Shown here: positions 26,388 through 36,090 of the stretch, one piece after another | Position numbering within the stretch: the stretch's first letter is position 1 | How the letters are laid out: each line of letters starts with the position of its first letter | Assembly (NCBI GenBank): GCA_016868815.1 | Contig: VGFQ01000003.1 | Span: forward strand, 297,232-361,231 | DNA length: 64,000 nucleotides | Source: Bacteroidota bacterium | GTDB lineage: Bacteria > Bacteroidota > Bacteroidia > Chitinophagales > Chitinophagaceae | Direction of reading: 5' to 3' | Made by a program: the position numbers and the translations under genes | Notes under the pieces: model-generated | What the model was told of the DNA's origin: nothing | The model's input: the letters and a program-made list of their open reading frames with translations, nothing else | Databases searched by the model: none

Positions 26388-28070
26388 ATGGACTTCAATA
26401 CACACGCTGCAGGGAACTCGAGCGCCATAGGAACTTCAGCTGATACATCTCCGGATGGCAGACGCCGGATGGCTACTGGCTTACAGCCTTACGCGGGCGC
26501 TTGGACGTCCAGCCAGGTCATCCACCTTTTGAAAAGGGCCATGTTTGGTGCCTCTCAGGCAGACATTAGTCATTTCCTGGCCAAAGGGATGAATGCATCG
26601 GTAGACGAACTGCTGATGCCCGGCAGCATGCCTGCCCCGCCAGTAAAGAATTACAACGATGCGCCGACCACGGCAGGCACAGACCCTGACCGGGCCTTGA
26701 CCGCGGGAGCTACCTGGGTGGACACGACGACCTCCGATGGCACGGTTCAAGGCAACCGGGTCAACTCTTTCAGGTCGTGGTGGATGGGAACTCTACTACA
26801 ACAGCATCGCAGCCTGCGAGAAAAAATGAGCTTGTTTTGGCACAACTACTTTTCAACAAAGATCAGTGCCATCAACAACGGTCGCTACCTGTATCGGCAT
26901 CATACCCTCCTGCGCACCCATAGCCTGGGTAATGTAAAAACCTTGGTGCGGTCGGTGACTGTCGACCCTGCCATGCTTGTCTTTTTGAATGGTCAGTTAA
27001 ATACAAAGACCGCACCCGATGAAAACTATGGCAGGGAACTCCAAGAGCTTTTCACATTGGGGAAAGAGAACAGCCCCAACTACTCTGAAGACGACGTAAA
27101 GGCTGCTGCACGCATCCTCAGCGGCTGGCGCAACGATTATGCCAAGAACAGTTCGTATTTCGACAGCACCCGGCATGACTCCAACGACAAAGTGTTCTCC
27201 GCCTTCTACGGCTCTCGAGTGATTAAAGGACGTACGGGTCCCACCGCCGGTGATTTGGAGATCGATGAACTGATAGATATGATCTTCAGCAAGCAGTTGG
27301 AAGTATCCCGCCATGTCGTCTCCCGACTTTATCGCTGGTTTGTGTACTATGACATTGACAACGAGACGAAAGTCAATGTCATTGAGCCCCTGGCTGCCAA
27401 ACTCGTCACCAGCAACTGGGATATCAAGCCCGTCCTCTCCATGCTCTTCCGCAGCGCGCATTTCTACGACCTCGCCAACCAAGGTTGCCAGATCAAAAGC
27501 CCCATCGACCTGATCGTAGGGGCCTGCCGAGAGTTTAAAGTCCTTTTTCCCGCTTCGACAGATTTTCTCAATCAATATGTACATTGGAACTACCTGCGCA
27601 ACTGGTCTTCCAACCTAGGGCAGGCGCTGGGCGACCCGCCTGATGTCTCCGGATGGGCAGCCTATTACCAGTCTCCAAACTTCTACGGTATGTGGATCAA
27701 CAGTGACACCTACCCACGACGCAATCAGTATACTGACATGCTGTCCGTGTCCGGCTACACGGCAAATAACTTCAAACTGATCGTGGACCACATCGCCTAT
27801 GCGAGATCCTTCTCAAACCCCGGAGATCCGAACCTGCTGATCAAGGACATCACTCAGCATCTGCTTAGGATCCCCCTATCCATTGCCTCCAGCTTCCAGC
27901 TGAAGAAGGATATCTTGTTGAGTGGGCAAGACCAGGACTACTACTGGACCAATGCATGGAATGCCCACATCGCCAATCCCAATGATGCCGCTGCCCTCCG
28001 AGTCGTGCAGACAAGGCTCCAGTCGCTCATTAGATACATCATGAATCTGCCCGAATATCAACTGGCATAG
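26388..28070 (+). CDS. DUF1800 family protein
   Basis: A 560-residue protein of the DUF1800 family, whose function is not established. Family features include SQVIHLLKRAMFGASQADI near the N-terminus, SFRSWWMGTLLQQHRSLREKMSLFWHNYFST, YGRELQELFTLG and PDVSGWAAYY. The N-terminus has no obvious signal peptide, so either the true start is elsewhere or export differs. It is followed after 17 bases by a DUF1501 gene, the recurrent partner of DUF1800 in many bacteria, so the two are probably co-transcribed and act together, likely in or near the cell envelope. Confidence 0.87.
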   Translation: MDFNTHAAGNSSAIGTSADTSPDGRRRMATGLQPYAGAWTSSQVIHLLKRAMFGASQADISHFLAKGMNASVDELLMPGSMPAPPVKNYNDAPTTAGTDPDRALTAGATWVDTTTSDGTVQGNRVNSFRSWWMGTLLQQHRSLREKMSLFWHNYFSTKISAINNGRYLYRHHTLLRTHSLGNVKTLVRSVTVDPAMLVFLNGQLNTKTAPDENYGRELQELFTLGKENSPNYSEDDVKAAARILSGWRNDYAKNSSYFDSTRHDSNDKVFSAFYGSRVIKGRTGPTAGDLEIDELIDMIFSKQLEVSRHVVSRLYRWFVYYDIDNETKVNVIEPLAAKLVTSNWDIKPVLSMLFRSAHFYDLANQGCQIKSPIDLIVGACREFKVLFPASTDFLNQYVHWNYLRNWSSNLGQALGDPPDVSGWAAYYQSPNFYGMWINSDTYPRRNQYTDMLSVSGYTANNFKLIVDHIAYARSFSNPGDPNLLIKDITQHLLRIPLSIASSFQLKKDILLSGQDQDYYWTNAWNAHIANPNDAAALRVVQTRLQSLIRYIMNLPEYQLA

Positions 28071-28087
28071 CCACCAACCGCTTCGAT

Positions 28088-29662
28088 ATGGAAAGAAGAA
28101 AGTTTCTGCACCAGATCCTTCCGGCCGCCATGGTTCCAACCCTGCTCAACGGGTATTCGGTGAAGGCCCTCATGCCCTCACCGATGTTGGAAGCACTCAT
28201 GAACCTGTCAACGGATTCGGATAGAGTACTCGTTGTCATTCAACTCAATGGAGGTAATGATGGGCTCAATATGGTCATACCTCGCGACAATTATTCACTG
28301 TACAATGGTGCAAGATCTAACATTGCAATCCCGGAAGCTAGGATCCTCAATCTCAACGGCTTCGACAAGACGGGCCTGCATCCTGCCATGACCGGCCTGC
28401 AGGCGCTGTTTAATGCGGGCAAACTTAGCATCGTGCAGTCGGTAGGCTACCCCACGCCCAACTTCTCGCATTTCCGCTCGACAGACATCTGGATGTCTGG
28501 CTCGGACAGCAACGAAACGCTCTCCAGTGGATGGGTGGGTCGTTTTCTCAACGAAAGCTTCCCCACCTTCCCCGTCAACTATCCTAATCCCCTCATGCCG
28601 GATCCGCCGGCCATACAGATTGGGTCGGTGACCTCCCTGACTGTACAGGGTGTGGGAGCCAACATGGGCATGAGCATCTCCAACCCCTCCTCTTTCTACA
28701 GCCTCGTCAACAGCATCCAAGACCCGGTACCGAACACGCGGGCTGGCAAAGAACTCACGCATGTCCGTAATGTGGCACGACAGACCATGCAATATGCTGC
28801 CGGTATCAAAGCCGCGGCCGATAAGGTACCCCAGCAAGGCCCTTATCCCACGGGCAATGCTCTGGCAAACCAGCTGAAGATCGTAGCACGCCTGGTGAAG
28901 GGCGGACTAAAGACAAGAGTCTATACAGTCGGCATGGGTGGATTTGATACGCACGCTGTGCAGACTAATACCTCCGATACGACCACTGGCTCGCATGCGA
29001 ATTTGCTAAAAATGCTGTCAGATGCCATCGCCGCTTTCATGGCGGATCTCAAAGGACTTGGAGTCGAAGACAGGGTCATGGGCATGACTTTTTCTGAGTT
29101 TGGCCGACGCATCCGCTCCAACTCCAGTGTCGGTACAGACCATGGGGCCGCAGCCCCACTTTTTGTCTTCGGCTCCAACGTTCATCCAGGCGTCATCGGC
29201 ACCAACCCCACAATCCCCACGGGCTCTACCTTCAACGACAACATCCCGCACCAATACGACTTCCGTAGCGTTTACGCCTCCCTCTTGCAGAACTGGTTCT
29301 GTGTAGACAATACGATGCTGCAATCAGTAATGCTACGGAATTTTCAGCAGCTGCCCATCGTCAAAGGATCTGCCTGTAGCAAGATCAATCCCGACATACT
29401 CGAAGGAGAGCGACTGATCATGAACTACCCTAACCCATTCACTGAACAGACAAGCATCACCTTTCGCACCGAAGGCGGTCATACCCTTGTGCAGGTGATG
29501 GATACGATGGGAAGGGTTGTGGTGGTGCTGGCAGACCGTGAGTATACGAAGGGATCCTATACGATGCGTTTCGACAGCGGCCGACTGCCCCCGGGCGTTT
29601 ATTATGCACGTTTGCAGAATGAGACCGTGTCTCAAGTCAAGGCCATGCTGAAAGTGAGATAG
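28088..29662 (+). CDS. DUF1501 protein with Tat-like leader and type IX secretion C-terminal domain
   Basis: A 524-residue DUF1501 protein (sulfatase-like fold family, function unproven). It opens with MERRKFLHQILPAAMVP, a twin-arginine-type leader. The body includes VLVVIQLNGGNDGLNMVIP, GLHPAMTGLQALFNAGKLSIVQSVGYP, HFRSTDIWMSG and MTFSEFGRRIRSNSSVGTDHG, all family hallmarks. The last ~80 residues (from LIMNYPNPFTEQTSITF, ending GVYYARLQNETVSQVKAMLKVR) form a type A T9SS sorting domain, so the mature protein should be secreted or surface-anchored. A Tat leader combined with a T9SS signal is notable. Confidence 0.88.
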   Translation: MERRKFLHQILPAAMVPTLLNGYSVKALMPSPMLEALMNLSTDSDRVLVVIQLNGGNDGLNMVIPRDNYSLYNGARSNIAIPEARILNLNGFDKTGLHPAMTGLQALFNAGKLSIVQSVGYPTPNFSHFRSTDIWMSGSDSNETLSSGWVGRFLNESFPTFPVNYPNPLMPDPPAIQIGSVTSLTVQGVGANMGMSISNPSSFYSLVNSIQDPVPNTRAGKELTHVRNVARQTMQYAAGIKAAADKVPQQGPYPTGNALANQLKIVARLVKGGLKTRVYTVGMGGFDTHAVQTNTSDTTTGSHANLLKMLSDAIAAFMADLKGLGVEDRVMGMTFSEFGRRIRSNSSVGTDHGAAAPLFVFGSNVHPGVIGTNPTIPTGSTFNDNIPHQYDFRSVYASLLQNWFCVDNTMLQSVMLRNFQQLPIVKGSACSKINPDILEGERLIMNYPNPFTEQTSITFRTEGGHTLVQVMDTMGRVVVVLADREYTKGSYTMRFDSGRLPPGVYYARLQNETVSQVKAMLKVR

Positions 29663-29777
29663 AAAAGCATTGCACGAAGGTAGTCGTATGATGGTTGCGC
29701 CAAGCTCCTATGCAGTCCTTGGTTGAGATCTTCTATACTGGCGCTTTAGCGATGAGCACCTGCCATTTTGCTCAGAC

Positions 29778-31553
29778 TCACGTCATGCTCCTCCTCCGCT
29801 CTCCGATCTGCTGTCGCCACATGGCATAGTAAAGGCCTTTCTCCTCTAACAGGTGCTCATGGGTGCCATCTTCTACCACCTGCCCACGTTCGAGGACCAG
29901 GATGCGGTCTGCATGCATGATGGTTGAGAGGCGGTGTGCGATGAGGATGGTGATTTGTTCCCGGGAGGCTGAGATGTCCCGTATGGTGGTGGTGATGTCC
30001 TCCTCTGTGATGGAGTCGAGAGCGGATGTAGCCTCATCGAACAGCAGGATCCGTGGCTTGCGCAGCAGGGCCCGGGCAATGGAGAGGCGCTGGCGCTCTC
30101 CTCCTGAGAGCTTCAGTCCTCCTTCGCCAATCAATGTGTCCAGTCCCTGGTCTGCCCGCTCCAGCAGATTCTGGCAAGCGGCTTTCTGTAGGCAGTCGAG
30201 GACATCTGTCTCTTCGGCCTCGGGCCTTACAAATAGCAGGTTCTCGCGGATGGTGCCGGAGAAGAGCTGTGTATCCTGCGTGACGAAGCCTATCTGGCTA
30301 CGCAAATCTTCGAAGTCAATATGGCTTTCTTCGATCCCGTTGTAGCGGATGGCCCCTTTGTCGGGTCGGTACAGACCGACCAGCAACTTCATAAGGGTCG
30401 TCTTACCGGAACCAGAGGGGCCGACGAAGGCGATGGTTTCACCCGTTGTCACGCAGAAGTCAATACCATCGATGGCAGGCTGCGATGTGGTCCGATGCTG
30501 GAAGCTAACCTGCTGGAATTCCAATCGCTCGACAGGACCCATGTGCATAGGGTTCATTGGTGTGCCCTCCGGTTCTTTGCGCATAAGGGCATCGTAATTC
30601 TGCAAAGAGGCCTCCGCCTCCCGATAGCTAAGCAGGATATTGCCAATCTCTTGCAGCGGGCCGAAGATGAAGAAGGAGAAGAACTGCATGGTGACCATCT
30701 CGTGCGGCTTCATCTTGTCGCGGAAGATTAGCCACATAAGCAGGAAGAGGATGACCTGGCGCAACGTGTTGACTAGGGTGCCTTGCAGGAAGCTGATGCT
30801 CCGGATGCGTTTCACTTTGGTGAGCTCTAGACCCAGGATGCGGTATGTATTGGCGTTGAGGCGCTTGACTTCCTGTGTGGTGAGTCCAAGGCTCTTGACC
30901 AGCTCGATGTTTCGGAGGCTTTCCGTGGTGGAGCCGGCCAGGGATGTGGTGCTGCTGACTATCTTCTTCTGGATTTCTTTCACCTTTCGGCTCAGAATAT
31001 TGGTGAGGCTGGCTAATACCAGGATCCCACCGATATACGCCACCATCACCGACCAGTGGATATAGATGGCGGCATAGGTAAAGACAAAGACGATCCCTAC
31101 CAGGATGGCGAAGAGTGCGTTCAGAAAGTACTGGATAAACTTTTCCGTGTCGACCCGCACCTTGGTTAGGATGCTGAGGGTCTCGCCGCTGCGCTGGTCT
31201 TCGAACTCCTGATAAGGCAGCTTCATGGCGTGCTGCAGGCCTTCAGTGAAGACGCGGGCTCCGAACTTCTGCATCACAACATTGGCAAAATAGTCCTGGA
31301 AGTTCTTAGCGATGCGGCTCAGCATGGCCGTTCCCATCGATAAGAGGAGTATGTATATGACCCGCTCGAAATAGATGCCCCAGGAGGTTTCCTTGCCCGC
31401 TTCTCGATCCCGCATCAGATCTTCCCCCACCCGGATGATTTTCCCAAATAGGATCGGATCGAAGAGAGAGAATACGGTATTGACCGTTGCCAGCAGGAGG
31501 GTGAATGCGATCAGGCCCCGGTATGGCCTCAGGTAGTGCAATAGAATCTTCAC
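29778..31553 (-). CDS. ABC exporter half-transporter (MsbA/lipid-drug type)
   Basis: A 591-residue fusion of a six-helix transmembrane domain (about 1-330) and an ATPase domain (about 345-580). The ATPase shows Walker A GPSGSGKTTLMKLL, Q-loop IGFVTQDTQLFSG, signature LSGGERQRLSIARALL, Walker B ILLFDEATSALDS and the switch His in AHRLST. It would work as a homodimer in the inner membrane. The substrate is not deducible. The next two genes upstream form a separate ABC system. Confidence 0.9.
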   Translation of the reverse strand: MKILLHYLRPYRGLIAFTLLLATVNTVFSLFDPILFGKIIRVGEDLMRDREAGKETSWGIYFERVIYILLLSMGTAMLSRIAKNFQDYFANVVMQKFGARVFTEGLQHAMKLPYQEFEDQRSGETLSILTKVRVDTEKFIQYFLNALFAILVGIVFVFTYAAIYIHWSVMVAYIGGILVLASLTNILSRKVKEIQKKIVSSTTSLAGSTTESLRNIELVKSLGLTTQEVKRLNANTYRILGLELTKVKRIRSISFLQGTLVNTLRQVILFLLMWLIFRDKMKPHEMVTMQFFSFFIFGPLQEIGNILLSYREAEASLQNYDALMRKEPEGTPMNPMHMGPVERLEFQQVSFQHRTTSQPAIDGIDFCVTTGETIAFVGPSGSGKTTLMKLLVGLYRPDKGAIRYNGIEESHIDFEDLRSQIGFVTQDTQLFSGTIRENLLFVRPEAEETDVLDCLQKAACQNLLERADQGLDTLIGEGGLKLSGGERQRLSIARALLRKPRILLFDEATSALDSITEEDITTTIRDISASREQITILIAHRLSTIMHADRILVLERGQVVEDGTHEHLLEEKGLYYAMWRQQIGERRRSMT

Positions 31554-31611
31554 TCCATGATTTTTGACGCATAAAGAAACGAACTAGCAATCGATTCTTG
31601 GCTGGTTGTTG

Positions 31612-32937
31612 TCAGCCCTTCCGAAAGGCCCATCGTGCCATCTCCTTCCAAGATGCTTTCTTGCCGTATAGCAGGATGCCGGTGCGATAGACTTTCCCTG
31701 CAAACCAGGTAGTGAACAGGAAGCCGGCCACCATCAGGGCCATGGATAGTGCAAGCTGCCAGACGGGTACCGTGCTAGGGACGCCAAAGGGGATGCGCCC
31801 CATCATGACGATAGGCGATGTGAAAGGGATCAGGCTTGCCCAGACGGCCATCGGGCTGTTAGGGTTCTCGAGGCTGCTGGAAAGGATGATGAACCCAAAA
31901 ATGATGGGCATGGTGATCGGGAGCATGAGGGACTGAGCTTCTTGAGGATCTTCATTAATGACACTGCCAACGGCGGCGAAGAGGGAAGCATAGAACAGAT
32001 AGCCTCCGAGAAAATAGAACAGGAAGCAAGGCAGGATGAGCCACCAGTTGACACCTGATACAATTTTTTCACGTGCCTCCAGGATGCGGAACGCCATCTC
32101 CTGGCCCGCCGGAGCCGGCATGGCCGATGAATTATTTCGGGCCATCTCCACCACTTCAGCAGGCAAGACATATTCGACGGCGGTCATCAGTACGAGGATG
32201 AGCCCTATCCAGAGCAGTAGCTGCGTAAGTCCTACGCCGGCGATGCCAATGATTTTCCCCAGCATCAATTCGAAGGGTTTGCAGGAAGAGACAATGACTT
32301 CAGCGATGCGGTTGGTCTTCTCTTCCATCACCCCGCGCATCACCATGGAACCGAAGATGAACATGGTGATGTATATAAGGATGCCACTCCCAAATCCAAT
32401 CCCGTAGGCCATGCCTGCATTGGACTCCTTGGTATTCCCTCCGTCTTCATATACCCGGGTGTCGAGCCTTGCCAGACCGCTGCGTCCGGCTGCAGCCAGT
32501 GAGTCGATGAAGGCCTGGTCAATGCCCCGTTCTTCCAGCATCCGGTTTTGCAGTGCTTTGTCGAGGGAGCGTTCAATGAGTTCGATGGTTGCCAGTCCGA
32601 ACTGACGCGAAGAACGCAGCTGGTAGTTCTGGCCGTTTTGCTGATCGGGAAGGTAGAGTATTCCATCGTACCCTTTGTCGACAAAGTTGAGGCTGTCTAC
32701 CCCCGCTTCAAAAGAGAACACGAGCCGGTTGCTGTCACTCACCAGATAGCGGCTGTAGAAGCCGGGGTCTCCCACGACGGCCAGCCGTTGGCTGTCTCGC
32801 GCGTTTACGGCAAAGAAGACTGACCCGAAGAGGATGAGCATGATGGTGATGGGAAACAGGAAGGTGGACAACAGGAAAGTCTTATTGCGGACCCGAGTCA
32901 GGTATTCTCGTTGGAGGATGATTCCAATCTTACTCAC
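31612..32937 (-). CDS. ABC-2 type transporter permease (NatB/YhaP-like)
   Basis: A 441-residue inner-membrane permease. An N-terminal helix follows MSKIGIILQREYLTRVRNKTFLLST, then comes a large extracytoplasmic domain (about 50-175). A cluster of five or six helices makes up the C-terminal half (for example LIYITMFIFGSMVMRGVMEEKTNRIAEV), typical of ABC2_membrane_3. It overlaps the upstream ATPase gene by 8 bases, so the two encode one transporter. Sodium or drug export is possible, but the substrate is unknown. Confidence 0.87.
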   Translation of the reverse strand: MSKIGIILQREYLTRVRNKTFLLSTFLFPITIMLILFGSVFFAVNARDSQRLAVVGDPGFYSRYLVSDSNRLVFSFEAGVDSLNFVDKGYDGILYLPDQQNGQNYQLRSSRQFGLATIELIERSLDKALQNRMLEERGIDQAFIDSLAAAGRSGLARLDTRVYEDGGNTKESNAGMAYGIGFGSGILIYITMFIFGSMVMRGVMEEKTNRIAEVIVSSCKPFELMLGKIIGIAGVGLTQLLLWIGLILVLMTAVEYVLPAEVVEMARNNSSAMPAPAGQEMAFRILEAREKIVSGVNWWLILPCFLFYFLGGYLFYASLFAAVGSVINEDPQEAQSLMLPITMPIIFGFIILSSSLENPNSPMAVWASLIPFTSPIVMMGRIPFGVPSTVPVWQLALSMALMVAGFLFTTWFAGKVYRTGILLYGKKASWKEMARWAFRKG

Positions 32938-33907
32938 GTGTCAATTTATTTTGTAGGTTTCCCTGTGATGGCTGGAAGGCGCGGGTGGTAGGGGTGTCCT
33001 TGACCAGGCGGATGAATATTTCGTTGAGGGAGGGCAGCACTTCGTGGAATGCATCGATGACCAGTCCCTGGGCGATGAAATGGGAGAGGATCTCATTCGA
33101 GCGTGCTGATGGTGCGCACCTAAGTATGAGTTCCCGACCCTGCCCGCTGACCTTTTCGAAATGTGGTGATACCCATTGCTCAGGCGCCGGGGCTTCTCCG
33201 AAGGATATGCGGTAGAGGCCCTCTCGATACTGGCGGCGTATGGCGCCTACCGCACCGTCGAGGATCTTGCAGCCGCGGTCGACCAGGATGATGTGGTCGC
33301 AGATCTCCTCCACCTGTTCCATGCGGTGGGTACTGAAGAGGATCGTTCGGCCTGACTCGGAGAGCCGGAAGATCTCGTCTTTGATGAGGTTTGCATTCAC
33401 CGGGTCTAGTCCGCTGAATGGCTCATCTAGGATGATGAGTTCGGGATCGTGCATCACCGTGGTGACGAATTGCAGCTTCTGGCTCATGCCTTTACTGAGT
33501 TCCTCCACCTTCTTGTTCCACCACGACTCCATCCCCAGCCGCACAAACCATTGCTTGCTCTGGCGATGGGCTTCTGCGTACGAAAGTCCTTTGAGCCGCG
33601 CCAGATATAAGGCCTGCTCTCCGATGCGCATTTTTTTATAAAGCCCTCTTTCCTCCGGCATGTATCCGATGCGGCGTACATCCTGCTGCGCATCGAAGGG
33701 TGTTCCCCCGAAGCGGATTGTACCGGCGTCTGGTAGGAAGATGCCGGTGATCATGCGTAGCAGCGTGGTCTTGCCAGCTCCATTAGGGCCCAGCAGCCCA
33801 AAGATGGAGCCTCGCGATATGCTGAAGCTGATATCGTCCACCGCCTGCTGTCCAGAGAACTGCTTTGACAGCCGATCAACTTCTAAGATGGGGTCCATGG
33901 GTTTCAT
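32930..33907 (-). CDS. ABC transporter ATP-binding protein (NatA-like)
   Basis: A 325-residue cytoplasmic ATPase partnered with the overlapping permease gene. Walker A GLLGPNGAGKTTLLRM, Q-loop GYMPEERGLY, signature LSKGMSQKLQFV, Walker B LIILDEPFSGLDPVN and the His-loop FSTHRMEQVEE are intact. The EERGLY motif is typical of the Bacteroidota NatA-like group. A C-terminal accessory domain (about 230-325) follows. The start may be the ATG at 33907 or the one at 33898. Confidence 0.9.
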   Translation of the reverse strand: MKPMDPILEVDRLSKQFSGQQAVDDISFSISRGSIFGLLGPNGAGKTTLLRMITGIFLPDAGTIRFGGTPFDAQQDVRRIGYMPEERGLYKKMRIGEQALYLARLKGLSYAEAHRQSKQWFVRLGMESWWNKKVEELSKGMSQKLQFVTTVMHDPELIILDEPFSGLDPVNANLIKDEIFRLSESGRTILFSTHRMEQVEEICDHIILVDRGCKILDGAVGAIRRQYREGLYRISFGEAPAPEQWVSPHFEKVSGQGRELILRCAPSARSNEILSHFIAQGLVIDAFHEVLPSLNEIFIRLVKDTPTTRAFQPSQGNLQNKLTRE

Positions 33908-33991
33908 GCTAGGGGAATATCAGCCACTAAGTATCGGATAAAAGAGAAGCAAATTACACACTGGAAGCTTCACCTGGCTGTTTATAAATTC

Positions 33992-35578
33992 TTAATCCCA
34001 TTTGGCAACCAGGGCCTCTGTCACGCGCTGCCCGTCCATGGCAGCACTGACGATGCCTCCGGCATAACCGGCTCCCTCGCCGCAGGGATACAGGTTCTGG
34101 TAGTCCGGGTGCTGCAGGGTTTCCGGTATACGGGGGATTCGGACGGGGGAGGATGTGCGGCTTTCAGTAGCCACAACCACGGCTTCCCGGGTAAGGTAGC
34201 CCCGTCTTTTCCGGTCGAAGGCCCGCAATCCTTCGCGCAGCGATTGCATGATGAATGGAGGAAAGACTTCTTCCAGATCTGCCGGCCGGATCCCCCTGGG
34301 GTAGGAGCAGTCGGGCAGGTCGGCAGAGACCTTGCCAGAGACAAAGTCTGTTAGCCTCGCAGCTGGCGCAGTGAAGGCTCCGCCGCCTGCTACGAAGGCT
34401 TTTCTTTCCAGCCCTGCCTGGAAGTCCATCATCTGCAAAGGGCCCTGGCTGCCTTCCCGAGGATGCGCATGCAGCCAGGCGGCCGCATCTTCCAGGTGGA
34501 CTTCCACCACCATCCCAGAATTTGCATATCGGTTATTTCTGGCGGAGGGGCTCCAGCCGTTGACGACCAGCGCTCCATCCGAGGTGGAAGCGGGGGCGAT
34601 GATCCCGCCAGGGCACATGCAAAATGAAAAGACCCCTCGTTTGCCTATGGACTCCACGACTCGGTACGAGGCAGGCGGCAGGAATGCAGGCCGGGCCAGC
34701 CCTTTTGGACAGTGGTATTGCATTTCATCGATGAGCGTCTGTGGATGCTCGATGCGCACGCCAATGGCCAGCGGCTTGGCTTCGATGGCGATGCCAGCGG
34801 CAGGGAGCATCTCGAAGATATCTCGGGCGGAATGTCCGGTGGCCAGCACATAGGCATCGGCCTGCAGAGAGTCGTCGTGGGTCTGCAGGCTGCAGATTTT
34901 GCCATGGGCGGTGGATATGCCGACCAACCGCTGGCCGAAGTGGACTTCTCCGCCAGCATCCAGGATTTGCTGACGCATCGCGGCGATGATCATTGGCAGT
35001 TTATTCGTGCCAATATGCGGATGGGCTTCCACCAGTATCTCAGGGTCTGCTCCGAAATAGACAAACAGCTGGAGTATCTTTTCTATGTCGCCGCGTTTGG
35101 AACTGCGGGTGTAGAGCTTTCCGTCGCTATATGTCCCCGCCCCTCCCTCCCCACAACAATAGTTGCTATCAGGGTTCAAGATGCCCTCCCGACATAGCAA
35201 GGCCAGGTCTCTTCGGCGCGACTGGACATCTTTTCCTCTGTCGAGCACGATGGGACGGACGCCCAACTCCAGGCATCGGAGAGCTGCAAATAGCCCTGCA
35301 GGTCCAGCACCGATGATTGCGACGCAATGCCTGGCTTTTCTGACATCCTGAAAATGGAAGCTCGGACGACGCCTTACTTCGAAAGGCTCTCCGATAAACG
35401 CCAGCACGGTCAGGTTGGTCCGTATCGTCCGACTTCTGGCATCGATGGAGCGGCTCAGCGTGTGGAAGCCCTGCAGTTCTTTCAAGTCCACTGCGGCAGC
35501 AGCAGCAATTGCATGGTGCAACCTCAACGGATCCTGGGCGACTGCTGCAGGCAGACTCAGCGACAGCTGGCGGCGCAT
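33992..35578 (-). CDS. COG2509-type FAD-dependent dehydrogenase
   Basis: A 528-residue flavoprotein of unknown substrate. After a ~90-residue N-terminal domain comes the dinucleotide-binding motif VAIIGAGPAGLFAALRCLELG, then the family-specific NPDSNYCCGEGGAGTYSDGKLYTRS with paired cysteines, LATGHSARDIFEML, CMCPGGIIAPAS and a C-terminal FAD motif (LYPCGEGAGYAGGIVSAAMDG). The architecture matches uncharacterised FAD-dependent dehydrogenases. It lies downstream of the DUF3127 gene. Confidence 0.88.
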   Translation of the reverse strand: MRRQLSLSLPAAVAQDPLRLHHAIAAAAAVDLKELQGFHTLSRSIDARSRTIRTNLTVLAFIGEPFEVRRRPSFHFQDVRKARHCVAIIGAGPAGLFAALRCLELGVRPIVLDRGKDVQSRRRDLALLCREGILNPDSNYCCGEGGAGTYSDGKLYTRSSKRGDIEKILQLFVYFGADPEILVEAHPHIGTNKLPMIIAAMRQQILDAGGEVHFGQRLVGISTAHGKICSLQTHDDSLQADAYVLATGHSARDIFEMLPAAGIAIEAKPLAIGVRIEHPQTLIDEMQYHCPKGLARPAFLPPASYRVVESIGKRGVFSFCMCPGGIIAPASTSDGALVVNGWSPSARNNRYANSGMVVEVHLEDAAAWLHAHPREGSQGPLQMMDFQAGLERKAFVAGGGAFTAPAARLTDFVSGKVSADLPDCSYPRGIRPADLEEVFPPFIMQSLREGLRAFDRKRRGYLTREAVVVATESRTSSPVRIPRIPETLQHPDYQNLYPCGEGAGYAGGIVSAAMDGQRVTEALVAKWD

Positions 35579-35609
35579 GGGCTTAGTTCAAAAGATGCTG
35601 CAACGGACC

Positions 35610-35990
35610 TCAGAACGGCAGGTCATCAGGTGCTTCGGAAGGGCCTGGAGGGTCCGGGCTGAAAGCTGGCATCCCATCTCCAGTGCTGGAGGGCTGAGGA
35701 AGCACTGACTCCAGCCTCCATGCATCGAGGTTGGTGATATAGTTGACCTGCCCATTGCGCTCCCATCGACTTCCGCGCAGATTGAAATGAACCTTGACCG
35801 TATCACCGACCTGAAATCGGTCAAGGATTGCTGTGCGATCCTGTACCAGTTGGAACTTGACATAGTTGGTGATGGTACGGTCCCGTATCTCCTCCGTCAC
35901 CTCGATGACGAATTCCCGGGTCCGAAATTTCTCAGATCGCTGTACCGTGTCGAAGACAGCGGTCAGACTGCCTTTGGCTTCGTATGACAT
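35610..35990 (-). CDS. DUF3127 protein with SSB-like acidic C-terminal tip
   Basis: A 126-residue cytosolic protein. Residues 1-95 look like a small beta-barrel (GSLTAVFDTVQRSEKFRTREFVIEV...YVKFQLVQDRTAILDRFQVGDTVKVHFNLRGSRW), consistent with an OB fold. The rest is a Pro-rich, flexible tail ending EAPDDLPF. That terminal motif closely resembles the DDDIPF tip of single-stranded DNA-binding protein, which recruits partner proteins. DUF3127 function is not established; a DNA-replication or repair accessory role is inference. Confidence 0.82.
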   Translation of the reverse strand: MSYEAKGSLTAVFDTVQRSEKFRTREFVIEVTEEIRDRTITNYVKFQLVQDRTAILDRFQVGDTVKVHFNLRGSRWERNGQVNYITNLDAWRLESVLPQPSSTGDGMPAFSPDPPGPSEAPDDLPF

Positions 35991-36090
35991 ATGATGGTTT
36001 TTTCAGCGGTGAAGGTAGCCCCATAAGGCTTGTCTCCGTCGATCTGCATGTTTTTTTGGGAAATTCGCTATCCCATCTTACCTTATCCCC

